Origin: CBDHHC01 sp965263345
GTDB lineage: Bacteria > Pseudomonadota > Alphaproteobacteria > Rhizobiales > CBDHHC01
Direction: 5' to 3'
Assembly: GCA_965263345.1 (NCBI GenBank)
Contig: CBDHHC010000006.1
Location: 372,001 to 436,000 of the forward strand
Length of the DNA: 64,000 nucleotides
Shown here one piece after another: positions 28,336 to 38,090 of the stretch (the stretch's first letter is position 1; each line of letters opens with the position of its first letter). The notes beneath the pieces are model-generated. The model ran no database searches. It was given only the letters and a program-made list of their open reading frames with translations, and had not been told where the DNA came from. A program made the translations under genes and the position numbers.

Positions 28336-31300
28336 TTACTGGCTCGCACCTTGTTTCGTTGGCCAATACAATCTTATGATAAAAAGAAAAACCTTTTGGA
28401 TATCACTTCCCACACCAAGTATTGCAGGAACGAGAACAAGAACGAGTATTGTTGCGGCTCCCAAACCAAAGACAAGTGTAACTGCCATAGGAATTAAGAA
28501 TTGCGCCTGTCTGCTTGTTTCAAATAATAATGGAAGCAGACCACCAATGGTTGTCAATGATGTTAGAATAACGGCTCGAAACCGATCTTGAGAGGCTCCT
28601 ATTGCAGCCATTGCAAGTTTCTGACCTTGATCCAATCGCCTTTTGGCTTCTGACACAAGAATAATTGAATCGTTTACGAGAATACCAGATAAACCCAATA
28701 ATCCAATCAGGCTGATGATGGTCAGGTTATATCCTAAAATGGTATGGCCAATAATAGCTCCAACAAGTCCGAATGGAATAATTGACATGACTGCTAGTGG
28801 TTTAGAATAGCTTTCAAAAACCCAGGCCAGAATTATGTATATGAGTGCTAAAGATAATATAGCACCTAGTTGTAAGTCTTTAAAAGATTTGGCTCTTTCT
28901 TCCGCACGTCCTTTAAATTTATAGTCAAATCCATATTTAATTGAGAGGTCAGGCAAGACTTCGTTTTCCAGTCGTTCGACAACATCGCCAGTATTCGTAA
29001 TTTTATTATCTAAATTTGCCGTTACAGAAATTGTGCGAACGCCATCTCGTCTTTGAATAACTGAAAACCCTTGTTTTTCTGTAATCTTTACAACCTCCCC
29101 AACTGGAATACGTTTGCCGTTTGGTGAAGTTAAATAGAGCTTTTGTAGGGCTTGAATACCTCTTGTTTCCTGTAACCTTAAAACACGTACGGTAATTTCT
29201 TCATCATCTCTTGCAAAACGTGTTGCAATTGCTCCATCGAATGCATTACGTATTTGCGTACCTATGATTTCTGATGTGAAGCCTAATGATGCACCACGAG
29301 GCGTTAATTTCATTATAAGTTCTGGTTTTCCATAGGGTAAATCATCTGCGATTGCCGATAACCCAGGAAATGTTGTCAATATTTCCTTTAGTTCCTCAGC
29401 AGCGGCTTTTAGTTGTTCAGTACTTGCTTTTTGTAGTCTTATGTCGATATCACGACCTGGTGGCCCTACACGTGACCTCAAAATTGCTATACGTTCTACA
29501 CCAGAAAGCTTGGGTATATCTTTTCGCCATGCATTAACAATATCCTTTGAAAACACTGTTCTTATTTCGCTCTCTGTTAACTGAACATCTATCTGTGCGA
29601 GGTTATCCCCCTGCGCTCTTCCTGCTTGGCCTAATGTTGTGAAGGTGGTGACAACAAGTTTTTCTTTTCCCTGTGTTAATTTTTTTTCAGTTACTGCCAA
29701 TGATGCTTCCATCTTGGCCAGTGCCCTAACTTGATCTTCAGCTGGTGTTCCTGGGCTAAATACAATCTGTGCAGAAAAGTTTTCTGGTTCTGGTGATGGG
29801 AAGAAAACAAACTTAAGTCGTCCTCCAGATATCAGTCCAATTGAAAGAATAAATGCCGCTATTGTTATTGCGATTGTTGTATAACGCCAATTATAGCATA
29901 TTGTTATGAAATTTTTATAGGGTCCGTCTCTAAAACCATTCAATGCATTATCAAATGCCATTCTCATTCCTGAGGCTTTTTTTACTTTACCAAATCCATG
30001 CCTTAGATGTCCTGGTAATATTAAAAAACATTCTATGAGACTTGCGGTCAGAACAGCAAATACAACAAGCGGAATTGCTGAGAGTATGTCTCCTATTCTA
30101 TCGCTTATCAGGAAAATTGGGAAAAAAGCGGCTTGAGTTGTGAGCATGGCTGCAACAACTGGTGCTAACATGCGTGTCGCACCTATTTCTGCTGCTGTTA
30201 AGCGATTGTCGCCCATAGACTGACGCGTTGCGGTATGTTCTCCTACAACAATTGCATCGTCAACAATAATGCCAAGCATCAATATAAGAGCGAACATTGA
30301 TACCATGTTAATTGTCTGACCACTCAGGTACATTACAATTAATGTTCCTAAAAATGCTACTGGAATACCTGCAGCAACCCAAAAAGCTATTCGAGCATTC
30401 AAGAATATAAATAAAATGATAAGAACAAGAACCAGACCTTGTAAGCCATTTTTAACTAATATTCCCAATCTTTGCTGTACCAACTTACCTTGAATTTTGT
30501 AGACTTTAACATTGAGTGTTTTCGGTAAGGTTGGAAGTGTTTTTTCCATATATGTGTTAAGTTTTGCCATTGTCTTCAAGGTATCAGCTGTTAATGAGCG
30601 TTTCACTTGAAGTTCAATTGCCGGTTGGCCTAAAATGAAGCCTGTTTTCTGATTATCGTCAAAGCTTTGTTCTACTTCAGCAATGTCTTTTAGATAAATT
30701 TTTTCTCCAGAATTTAATGACTTGATTTCTATTTCTCTGATTTTTTCTGGACTTTTTCTATCAGCCACAGAACGCAATTGGACTTCAATATCTCCATCGA
30801 CAGTCCCTGATGGCTGATCTTTGGTATTATCTCTAATAGTTTTGGCTATGTCAGAAATATTAAGGTTCAATCGTCTTAAATCATATTCACGTATACGAAC
30901 TGCAATTTCTTCATCTCTCTTACCAACGAAGTCAACTTTATCTATATCTGATGCAAGCAAACCATCGCGGATTTGTTTTGCATAACTTTTAATTGCTTTT
31001 TCACTGAAAGGACCAGAAATAGAAATTCTTGCGACAGGTTCATAAAAAGCTATTCTCTGGATTACTGGTTCTTCCGAATCTTCAGGCAGAGTTGTTACAC
31101 GTGAAACAGCCTGTTCCACATCAGATTGGGCTTTTTGCATATCAGCATTGGAATAGAACTCTATGACTATCGTAGCAGCGCCCTCACGGGCATAAGATGT
31201 CACTTCACTTACATTATCCAGAAAACGCAGTTCGGGTTCTAAAGCATCAAGAATGTTACTTTCTACGTCTGAAGCACTTGCACCTGACCATGCAACATTA

Positions 31301-31467
31301 ACAGTAATGCTTGGAATTTCTAAAGTTGGGAAAAATTGTGTGTTCATTTTTGTGACGCAATAAAAACCAATGAGAATTATTGCAGCCATCAAAAGGTTGG
31401 ATGCTGTTGGGTGTTTAACAAATAAACTAATTAGACCAACTTTAGAATGTTGCTTTTTTTCTTGCAT
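28336..31467 (-). CDS. RND efflux transporter permease
   Basis: A 1043-residue inner-membrane pump of the AcrB superfamily. The N-terminal cytoplasmic helix and first membrane helix are followed by a porter domain, six membrane helices with the proton-relay pair in GIIVDDAIVVGEH, a second porter domain and six further helices ending near 1020. Proline- and glycine-rich TM4 and TM10 motifs are in place. The substrate is unknown. The gene follows the adaptor gene by nine bases. No outer-membrane TolC partner is adjacent. Confidence 0.95.
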   Translation of the reverse strand: MQEKKQHSKVGLISLFVKHPTASNLLMAAIILIGFYCVTKMNTQFFPTLEIPSITVNVAWSGASASDVESNILDALEPELRFLDNVSEVTSYAREGAATIVIEFYSNADMQKAQSDVEQAVSRVTTLPEDSEEPVIQRIAFYEPVARISISGPFSEKAIKSYAKQIRDGLLASDIDKVDFVGKRDEEIAVRIREYDLRRLNLNISDIAKTIRDNTKDQPSGTVDGDIEVQLRSVADRKSPEKIREIEIKSLNSGEKIYLKDIAEVEQSFDDNQKTGFILGQPAIELQVKRSLTADTLKTMAKLNTYMEKTLPTLPKTLNVKVYKIQGKLVQQRLGILVKNGLQGLVLVLIILFIFLNARIAFWVAAGIPVAFLGTLIVMYLSGQTINMVSMFALILMLGIIVDDAIVVGEHTATRQSMGDNRLTAAEIGATRMLAPVVAAMLTTQAAFFPIFLISDRIGDILSAIPLVVFAVLTASLIECFLILPGHLRHGFGKVKKASGMRMAFDNALNGFRDGPYKNFITICYNWRYTTIAITIAAFILSIGLISGGRLKFVFFPSPEPENFSAQIVFSPGTPAEDQVRALAKMEASLAVTEKKLTQGKEKLVVTTFTTLGQAGRAQGDNLAQIDVQLTESEIRTVFSKDIVNAWRKDIPKLSGVERIAILRSRVGPPGRDIDIRLQKASTEQLKAAAEELKEILTTFPGLSAIADDLPYGKPELIMKLTPRGASLGFTSEIIGTQIRNAFDGAIATRFARDDEEITVRVLRLQETRGIQALQKLYLTSPNGKRIPVGEVVKITEKQGFSVIQRRDGVRTISVTANLDNKITNTGDVVERLENEVLPDLSIKYGFDYKFKGRAEERAKSFKDLQLGAILSLALIYIILAWVFESYSKPLAVMSIIPFGLVGAIIGHTILGYNLTIISLIGLLGLSGILVNDSIILVSEAKRRLDQGQKLAMAAIGASQDRFRAVILTSLTTIGGLLPLLFETSRQAQFLIPMAVTLVFGLGAATILVLVLVPAILGVGSDIQKVFLFIIRLYWPTKQGASQ

Positions 31468-31476
31468 TTCATGCCC

Positions 31477-32868
31477 TTATTTCTTAACCGGTTTTGTCGA
31501 TGTCATGGTCGTTTTTTGGGCTATTGACGCTTTGTTTTGGAGATGACTTTGCTTGTCTGAGTTATTGTTCGTTTTGTTCTTCTTATTAATTGATTTTCTC
31601 GATAGGACTTTTACCCCATCACCTACTTTTGAAATTCTAGTTATGAGAACCTCTTCATCTGGCTGAATATTGCCCCTAACAATAATTTCATTATTCACAG
31701 AACTTATAAGCTCGACTTCGCGTTTTTTCAGGCGTCCATTAGAAACTATATATATGTGTTGATCATCGAAAAGGGCCGTTTGAGGTAATCTTAAGATTTT
31801 TCTGTACATTTTGTCAGGTACTGCTATCTCAACAAATGTTCCTGACCTTAACGGTGTGCGCTTGAGGGGGTCTTTAATTCTAGCAAAAACTTCTATTCCG
31901 CCGGTATCTGAGGAAATCTCAGAACTTACTCTTTCAATTATTGCTTCATATGTAAAAGGTGGTTCAGTAACGTGCCATTTAACTTTAATATTACGACCTA
32001 TTACTGGTGTGTCTGAGGACAATAATCTGCCATATTGTGTATCAGATAGAGTGAAGCGTATATCAATCCAATTCTGGTCTAAAAGGGTTGCTACACGATC
32101 ATTTGCGCTTACAATTCGGCCAATTTCTGCATCAACAGAACTAATATATCCATTAAAGGGACTGATCAAGTTCGTATCTTTTAAATTACGTTTTGCATCT
32201 TTTACTCCCCATTCCAATCTTTTTATTATTGATTGTTGTTGTGATAATTTTGATTTCTGGATTTCAAGATTACTTCTACGTTGTTCGAAACTTTGTTGAC
32301 GTTGACTAACGACGACTCTCCGGTCATCTTCTAGTTTTTGAGTTACGGTTCCTTTTTTTGCTAGAGGAACTGTTCGTTCAAGGTCTTTTTTAGCAAGCAG
32401 TAGTTGTTCTTTTTCATATTTTAGTGCTTTGTTCTCAAGTTCTATATTGACCTCGATTTCTTTTTCTTTTGCTTTTGCTTCGGCAAGCCTGGCTGTTGCA
32501 TCTGTTAATGCACCTTGATACTTAAAGGGGTCAATTTTTATGAGCTGCTCGCCTTTTTTTATTATGCTTCCAATACTAAGTTTCTTTCCTGTTTCAATAA
32601 TTTCACCTGAAACAAGTGCACGCATCTCTACTTTTCGCCCAGCGACAGCTTCACCATATAATTTTATTGTTGGTTGATAGTCCGTGATCTTTGTAATCAC
32701 TGTGTCAACAGCCAGGACCTGTTCTCTTTTCGCCTGTTTTTTAATGACAGGTTTGGTCTTTTTTAGATAACTATAACCTGAAATAGCTCCAGCTATTATA
32801 AGCACAGGAAATAATATTCTTAAGAATACTATCGCTATTGAAGTGTTCTTTTTTTCTATTTCATTCAT
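31477..32868 (-). CDS. RND efflux periplasmic adaptor (membrane fusion protein)
   Basis: A 463-residue HlyD/AcrA-type adaptor. It has one N-terminal membrane helix (about 12-30), a lipoyl half-motif GEIIETGKKLSIGSIIKKGE, a long coiled-coil hairpin (about 120-215), the second lipoyl half NLISPFNGYISSVDAEIG, beta-barrel and membrane-proximal domains, and a Lys/Asn/Ser-rich tail (about 415-463). It links the adjacent RND permease to an outer-membrane channel. The two genes form an operon read leftwards; a perfect palindrome lies about 215 bases upstream of its start. Confidence 0.93.
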   Translation of the reverse strand: MNEIEKKNTSIAIVFLRILFPVLIIAGAISGYSYLKKTKPVIKKQAKREQVLAVDTVITKITDYQPTIKLYGEAVAGRKVEMRALVSGEIIETGKKLSIGSIIKKGEQLIKIDPFKYQGALTDATARLAEAKAKEKEIEVNIELENKALKYEKEQLLLAKKDLERTVPLAKKGTVTQKLEDDRRVVVSQRQQSFEQRRSNLEIQKSKLSQQQSIIKRLEWGVKDAKRNLKDTNLISPFNGYISSVDAEIGRIVSANDRVATLLDQNWIDIRFTLSDTQYGRLLSSDTPVIGRNIKVKWHVTEPPFTYEAIIERVSSEISSDTGGIEVFARIKDPLKRTPLRSGTFVEIAVPDKMYRKILRLPQTALFDDQHIYIVSNGRLKKREVELISSVNNEIIVRGNIQPDEEVLITRISKVGDGVKVLSRKSINKKNKTNNNSDKQSHLQNKASIAQKTTMTSTKPVKK

Positions 32869-33082
32869 ACAGTTACCTAGCTTATAAAGCTTCTACTCTT
32901 AACACCTTAAACTTAGTATGAAATGTTGAGGTCTTTTCATTAAGAATTGTTAATGATCATAATAATTTTAGGTATATGTGCATTTTGTTTAATAATATTA
33001 TACGATCAGAATACTAAAAATCTGTCTTAAAAAAGTTTATGGGTAAGATTTATTCAATGATTGACACATTATAGTGCCTATG

Positions 33083-33103
33083 GCTTACATGTTACATGTA
33101 AGC
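33083..33103. promoter_or_regulatory. Perfect 10+1+10 palindrome, possible operator
   Basis: GCTTACATGT, a central T, then ACATGTAAGC: a perfect inverted repeat followed by four T. A TTGACA hexamer (33061-33066) lies 17 bases ahead of it. It sits in the intergenic region between the divergent RND operon and the deacetylase gene. The shape is that of a TetR/AcrR-type operator; a weak terminator is the alternative. No regulator gene is adjacent. Confidence 0.45.
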
Positions 33104-33165
33104 TTTTCTAATTATTGTCTATTTTGCGGCATGGTTCGTTCAACAATCGGTGATTTAAACCTCAT

Positions 33166-34322
33166 ATGACAGATACTCATTACCAAGATATTTTGGAGAA
33201 GCTTGTCGGTTTTGATACGACCAGTTGTTACTCTAATCTAAATTTGATTGAATATGTTGAGAGTTTTTTATCAGAATATGGTGTGAAGTTTGTTCGAATA
33301 CCTGATGAGGATGAGAGTAAAGCAAGTCTTTATGCAACAATAGGCCCAAAAGAAAAACCAGGTATAGGGCTGTCTGCTCATACTGATGTTGTTCCAGTGG
33401 ACGGACAAATATGGGATACCGATCCTTATAAGCTAACATTTGATAACGGAAGGTATTTTGGACGCGGAACCTGTGATATGAAAGGGTTTCTTGCATGCGT
33501 ACTGGCTAGTGTGCCTTATTTTCTGAAATGTGATTTACATACTCCTATCCATCTGCTGTTTTCTTATGATGAAGAGACCGGATGTACGGGGGTTCGTCCC
33601 ATGATTGAGCGATTTGGGCATGATCTGGTTCGTCCCAAAGCTGTTATTGTTGGGGAACCTTCAAATATGGGGGTTGTTGAGGCTCATAAGGGAGTTTTGC
33701 TTATGTGACTGAGGTTCATGGACTTGAGGCTCATTCAAGTGCAGTTGATATTGGTGTTAATGCTGTCCTGTATGCTTCCTTGTTGATTGCAGAAATAAAA
33801 AAAATTAGCGATATCGTAAAAACGGAGACCAATGAGAGGTTTTCCCCTGCTTATACATCCATTCATGTGGGTATGATTGAAGGGGGGGTTGTTCTTAATA
33901 TCATTCCTAAAATCTGTAAATTTGTCTGGGAGATCAGAAGTTTACCTGGTTTAGATGTTACCCATATTGAAAAGCAGGTGCATGATGCAGCTCAGGTTCT
34001 TATTCAGGAAATGCGACAGGTTTCTGAGGATGCAAATATCATAACTAAATGTGTGAATGATGTTGTGCCATTTTTAACATCGCAATCTCAATCCGGGCAA
34101 GATTTTCTCTCTTTAGTTATGAAGCTTGCCAAACAGAACGATACTCATGCTGTTTCTTACGCGACTGAAGCTGGATTATTTGAAGATGGCGGATGTCCGA
34201 CTGTTATATGTGGTCCTGGTAGTATTGCGCAGGCCCACAAACCAAATGAATTTGTAGAAAAATCACAGTTAGATGACTGTATGATATTTTTAAGAGGTTT
34301 AGCGAATTATGCCTCTCATTAA
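33166..34322 (+). pseudogene. argE: Acetylornithine deacetylase-type M20 peptidase, frameshifted
   Basis: Reads as two overlapping frames, 33166-33708 and 33705-34322. The first half carries GLSAHTDVVPVDG (metal His and Asp), GRGTCDMKG (bridging Asp) and SYDEETGCTG (catalytic Glu pair). The second carries VHGLEAHSS, the dimerisation-domain region, and the C-terminal GPGSIAQAHKPNEF with the last metal His. The break is at about 33697-33706: the text after HKGVL should read AYVTEVHG and does so if one base, probably a G, is restored in TTTTGCTTATG. All active-site residues survive, so the lesion is recent or a sequencing error. Family role: deacetylation of N-acetylornithine in arginine synthesis. 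Confidence 0.85.
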
Positions 34323-34346
34323 AATTCATGATGTGCAACAACTTTT

Positions 34347-35000
34347 TTAAGTGTCTTGTCCTTCAACCTCTATTTGAAGTTTCTGTAAGGTTTTTTTTGC
34401 ATCCGTATAATATGGATGGATTTCTATAAGTCTTTTGAATACTTTTAGTGCACCTTTTTTATTTCCAATCTCCTGCATAATTAATCCCAAACCATTTATA
34501 GCATGAAAATTATGGACATCTAGGGCAAGAACTCTTCGAATGTCTAAAAGAGCTAAAGCATAATTTTGATTGTAGAAATAAATCATTGCTCGTCTGTTCC
34601 AGCCTTCTGTATAAGTTGGAGCAATTTTGACAATTTGATTTAGAATTTCTAATGACAACTCATTTTTGTTATTTCTTTGTGCTGCTAATGCCCTAGACAT
34701 TAATAAATCCACAGTGGGACTTCCAGACTCTAACCATACGTTTTCTATGACCTTTTCAATGGACTGAGCTTTTGCAGTATTGCTGGCAAGCTTAAGTTTG
34801 CGATAGAGTTCTTGAAGAATTTCGTCTTTATTTTGGAAGAGAGATTTGTTCGTCTCTGAATATGAGTGTGATTTTTTTGCAGAATAAGAATTGCTCGTTA
34901 TTGTGTTTGCATATGCTAAACAGGGAAATACACCCAATGCTAATAGCAATATACATTGGGCTAATTTGAGCATAATTTTATTTGCAACCCGAATCTCCAT
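34347..35000 (-). CDS. Periplasmic TPR protein
   Basis: A 217-residue protein with a signal peptide (hydrophobic core about 10-28, ending AYA). At least three TPR-like repeats follow between about 85 and 205, for example YTEGWNRRAMIYFYNQNYAL, then NFHAINGLGLIMQEIGNKKG. This is a family often found near housekeeping genes in alphaproteobacteria, without a known biochemical role. The start is the ATG at 35000; an internal Met at residue 10 is also possible. Confidence 0.78.
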   Translation of the reverse strand: MEIRVANKIMLKLAQCILLLALGVFPCLAYANTITSNSYSAKKSHSYSETNKSLFQNKDEILQELYRKLKLASNTAKAQSIEKVIENVWLESGSPTVDLLMSRALAAQRNNKNELSLEILNQIVKIAPTYTEGWNRRAMIYFYNQNYALALLDIRRVLALDVHNFHAINGLGLIMQEIGNKKGALKVFKRLIEIHPYYTDAKKTLQKLQIEVEGQDT

Positions 35001-35110
35001 ATCTTCAAGATAGCTTAGAGTCTGGTTGCTTTAAAGCTTTATATTAAATTATGTATAAATATATTGTGTACTAGTTTTCTCTAGCTGTTATCTTAGGACA
35101 TTATTCCACA

Positions 35111-35236
35111 TTAACCTTGTCTTGCTTTAAAGCGACGGTTGGTTTTATTGATAACATAAAGGCGTCCACGACGGCGGATAACACGGTTGTCTCTATGTCT
35201 TTTGCGTAGAGATTTTATTGAGTTCTTAATTTTCAT
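35111..35236 (-). CDS. rpmJ: 50S ribosomal protein L36, zinc-free type
   Basis: A 41-residue protein beginning MKIKNSIKSLRKRHRDNRV and ending NKTNRRFKARQG. It is the L36 form common in alphaproteobacteria, with Arg-rich RRRGRLYVINKTN. The Cys/His zinc motif of classical L36 is absent. It is too short for length-filtered ORF lists. A GAAG ribosome site precedes the ATG at 35236. Identification rests on near-complete match to the remembered family pattern. Confidence 0.95.
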   Translation of the reverse strand: MKIKNSIKSLRKRHRDNRVIRRRGRLYVINKTNRRFKARQG

Positions 35237-35495
35237 TTCTTCGTCCAAACATATCTATAAAGTTGTTTTGTTTCATTTTGCAGATTCGCTTTACCATTAA
35301 GTTTTTATTTATTATAAAAAAGCGGTGTCTTAAACAAAGTTAATGCTTTGTTTTTAGTTTTATAAATCTGCTATCAATGTATATGAATTCTCTTTGAGAG
35401 GGATAATAAATACCTTCACACATCTAAACTGTCAAATTTAAAACTTAAATTTTCGTTTGTTACTTTTTTACTGGCTTTAATATCTCAATTTTTCC

Positions 35496-36266
35496 CTATG
35501 ATTGGGCATCATCTCCAAAATTCGCAAACACTTTGTCTGCATCTGGCATTTCAGTTTCCTCTGAGGTCTCATCTTCAGCAGGCTTTTGCTCTCCAAAGAC
35601 ATCTTCAGCCTTGAAATCTGACTTGTCTATTGCATCTTTATCAATCGCTTCCTCAATAGCAAAAGGTGCACCTGTTGTTTGTTCGGTTGGAAGTAATGTT
35701 ACGGCAGGGTCCTGTTCTCCTGGAACTTGATCTTTTTTCACGTAATCAGAGGCTTTTTGTACTTCTTTGTCCAGGTCAATTTGTGAACATAACCCTAATG
35801 TGACTGGGTCTGATGGTTGTAGATTAGCAGAATTCCAATGTGTTCTCTCGCGTATTGATTGAATTGTTGGTTTTGTTGTTCCAACTAAGCGAATGATTTG
35901 GCTATCTTTTAATTCCGGATGATATTTTACCAGCCATAATATAGCGTTAGGTCTGTCTTGACGCCTAGATACAGGGGTATATTTGGGTTTTTTCTTGCTT
36001 CTTATTTTAGGTATCTCAACTTTTGAACCTGAAATTTTTAATTTATACCCTGAATTTTCCTGACCGCGTTTGATTTCGTCACGAGTGAGTTGTCCCGAAG
36101 AGATTGGGTCTAATCCTTTAATACCTTGGGCTACATCGCCATCTGCGATACCTTTTATTTCCAAAACATGAAGACCACAAAATTCAGCAATTTGTTCAAA
36201 CGTTAAAGATGTATTATCAACCAGCCAGACCGCAGTTGCTTTCGGCATTAATGGTGCGGTTGTCAT
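35496..36266 (-). CDS. trcR: Cell-cycle transcriptional regulator TrcR (DUF1013)
   Basis: A DUF1013 protein restricted to alphaproteobacteria. The N-terminus MTTAPLMPKATAVWLVDN and the first ~180 residues are highly conserved in the family: TFEQIAEFCGLHVLEIKGIA is a helix-turn-helix-like segment, and AILWLVKYHPELKDSQI leads a second. The C-terminal ~70 residues are acidic and variable. I chose the ATG at 36266 because a GGAGG site lies eight bases before it; an in-frame GTG at 36281 overlaps that site. Family knowledge links it to cell-cycle transcription. Confidence 0.9.
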   Translation of the reverse strand: MTTAPLMPKATAVWLVDNTSLTFEQIAEFCGLHVLEIKGIADGDVAQGIKGLDPISSGQLTRDEIKRGQENSGYKLKISGSKVEIPKIRSKKKPKYTPVSRRQDRPNAILWLVKYHPELKDSQIIRLVGTTKPTIQSIRERTHWNSANLQPSDPVTLGLCSQIDLDKEVQKASDYVKKDQVPGEQDPAVTLLPTEQTTGAPFAIEEAIDKDAIDKSDFKAEDVFGEQKPAEDETSEETEMPDADKVFANFGDDAQS

Positions 36267-36467
36267 ATATTTTTCCTCCACACTCCCAAAGCTGTTCTGT
36301 TCTGGGAGAGTTTATTTAATGATAAAATTCTCGGGGATTCTTATTAATATAAGATGCTTGTATCTGAAGTGCAATCTTATCTTATATATGTTTTTATAAG
36401 TTTTAAATTAAAAATATTGTTAATTTTCTATTTTTCTATTTATTTCAACTTTTTAAGTTCTAAAAAA

Positions 36468-37061
36468 TTATAACCTTCCATAAGTTACAATAATTTTATG
36501 ATTTAATGTATTTGCAATAATTTCGGGCAAATTCACTTTCCAATCAGCAAAAGGTGGCCAATTCCAGAACGTAAATGCTAGATTGCAAAATCCCAAATGT
36601 GGCTCTGTTTGCCATAACCGTGCGAAATTCTTTGTTTCACAAGCTGGGCATGAAATTAGCTGTTGCATGCCTGTTTTTATAAAATCATGACCAGCATTTA
36701 CAATATTTTCTTTCAGCGGGGCCATGTATTCAAATGAGTGAGAAGAGAATTCATGGCCACAAGATGGACATTTTGCATGATCTAGTCCCACAATCCCATA
36801 CTCATTTACCCAACTTTCAAGATGAATATCCATACCACCAAGGGTAATGTGGTTAAACTCACTGGCAATATATCCGCTTGCATCTTGAAATTGCGGACCA
36901 GGGGCAAATTTTCCTGATATATGCGTTTTGCTCGTATTTTCTTTGTAGATTGTTATTATGCCTTCTTCAGCAAGGCGTGTCGTTACATTAATGGCAAGAT
37001 CTTTTGTCGTTTCAGGCGCAGCTTGAATATCTAAGACCGCCTGATACCAATCATTTAGCAT
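36468..37061 (-). CDS. Zinc-ribbon protein of unknown function
   Basis: A 197-residue protein with two CxxC pairs, CPSCGHEF (near 98) and CPACETKN (near 138), that should form one zinc site, and a Trp/Phe-rich segment FTFWNWPPFADWKV (about 163-176). The overall composition suggests a conserved alphaproteobacterial protein; I cannot name its family. It lies 12 bases behind the quinone oxidoreductase on the same strand, so the two are probably co-transcribed. Confidence 0.7.
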   Translation of the reverse strand: MLNDWYQAVLDIQAAPETTKDLAINVTTRLAEEGIITIYKENTSKTHISGKFAPGPQFQDASGYIASEFNHITLGGMDIHLESWVNEYGIVGLDHAKCPSCGHEFSSHSFEYMAPLKENIVNAGHDFIKTGMQQLISCPACETKNFARLWQTEPHLGFCNLAFTFWNWPPFADWKVNLPEIIANTLNHKIIVTYGRL

Positions 37062-37073
37062 TGTTTGTAAGAC

Positions 37074-38078
37074 CTAATTTGTCAGAATAATTTTACCTAT
37101 ATGTTTTCTTGATTCCATATGTTTGTGGGCATTTGAAGCTTCTGATAACGGAAATGTCGAATCAATAATCGGCTTAAATTTCTTGTCTTCTATCATTGGC
37201 CATACGATGTTTTCAACTTCTTTTGCAATTTTCGCTTTATCTGTCAGTTTTTGGGATCGCAATGTTGATCCTGTTAATGTCAGTCTTTTCAGCATTAACC
37301 TCATAAAATTTACTTCTGAAATTGCGCCATTTAAAAACGCAATTTGGACAATTCGCCCTTCAGTAGCAGCGCATTGAATATTTTTATCAATATAATCACC
37401 TCCAATCATGTCCAGAATGACATCCGCCCCATGGTTCTCTGTGATGTTTTTGACAGAACTAACAAAATCTTCGTTTAAATATGAAATGGCTTTTTTTGCC
37501 CCAATAGACTCACAAAGGGATTTTTTGTTTTCTGAGCTTACTGTAGTAAGTACTTTTGCACCATAAGCATTTGCTATTTGGATTGCAGTGGTTCCGATAC
37601 CACTTGCCCCTCCATGAACCAGTAGCCATTCATTAGATTTGAGACGACCTCTTTGAAAGACATTATGCCAAACAGTAAAGCATGTTTCGGGAAGGCCAGC
37701 CGCCTCGATATCATTTAGACCCTTGGGAAGGGGCAAGCTTGTTACTTCATCGACCAGACAATACTGGCTGTATCCACCACCATTTACCAAAGCACATATT
37801 TTATCGCCTGGTTTATATCTGGATGTTTCTCTGCCACTTACCATAACTTCTCCAGAGACTTCCAAGCCTGGATGTGGGGAGCCGTCTTTAGGAGCTGGGT
37901 ATAATCCCATTCTCTGGAGAATATCTGGACGATTTACTCCAGCCGCAGAGACTTTTAAAAGATGTTGTCCTTTTCCTGGATATGGTACAGGTTCTTCTAT
38001 GGGAATAAGGACTTCTGGATTACCATATTGTTCTATTGTAATTGTTTGCATTACTTCTGGTATATTGGCCTTATTCAT
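37074..38078 (-). CDS. NAD(P)H quinone oxidoreductase, PIG3/QOR type
   Basis: A medium-chain dehydrogenase/reductase without zinc. AAGVNRPDILQRMGLYP is the substrate-side motif, LVHGGASGIGTTAIQIANAYGA the Rossmann fold, and ADVILDMIGGDYIDKN and GRIVQIAFLNGA follow. This is the PIG3 subgroup pattern. Length 334 is normal. I chose the ATG at 38078 with a TAGGTGA ribosome site; an in-frame GTG at 38087 lies within that site. The gene follows the ClpP-like membrane protein closely. Confidence 0.9.
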   Translation of the reverse strand: MNKANIPEVMQTITIEQYGNPEVLIPIEEPVPYPGKGQHLLKVSAAGVNRPDILQRMGLYPAPKDGSPHPGLEVSGEVMVSGRETSRYKPGDKICALVNGGGYSQYCLVDEVTSLPLPKGLNDIEAAGLPETCFTVWHNVFQRGRLKSNEWLLVHGGASGIGTTAIQIANAYGAKVLTTVSSENKKSLCESIGAKKAISYLNEDFVSSVKNITENHGADVILDMIGGDYIDKNIQCAATEGRIVQIAFLNGAISEVNFMRLMLKRLTLTGSTLRSQKLTDKAKIAKEVENIVWPMIEDKKFKPIIDSTFPLSEASNAHKHMESRKHIGKIILTN

Positions 38079-38090
38079 TTTTATCACCTA

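Noticed and set aside
33697..33708. Programmed -1 frameshift in the argE-type gene
   Set aside because: No slippery heptamer and no downstream structure; a simple base loss explains the break.
35334..35358. AACAAAG...CTTTGTT hairpin with T run upstream of rpmJ
   Set aside because: Almost entirely A/T and with no plus-strand gene to terminate; indistinguishable from chance in such AT-rich sequence.
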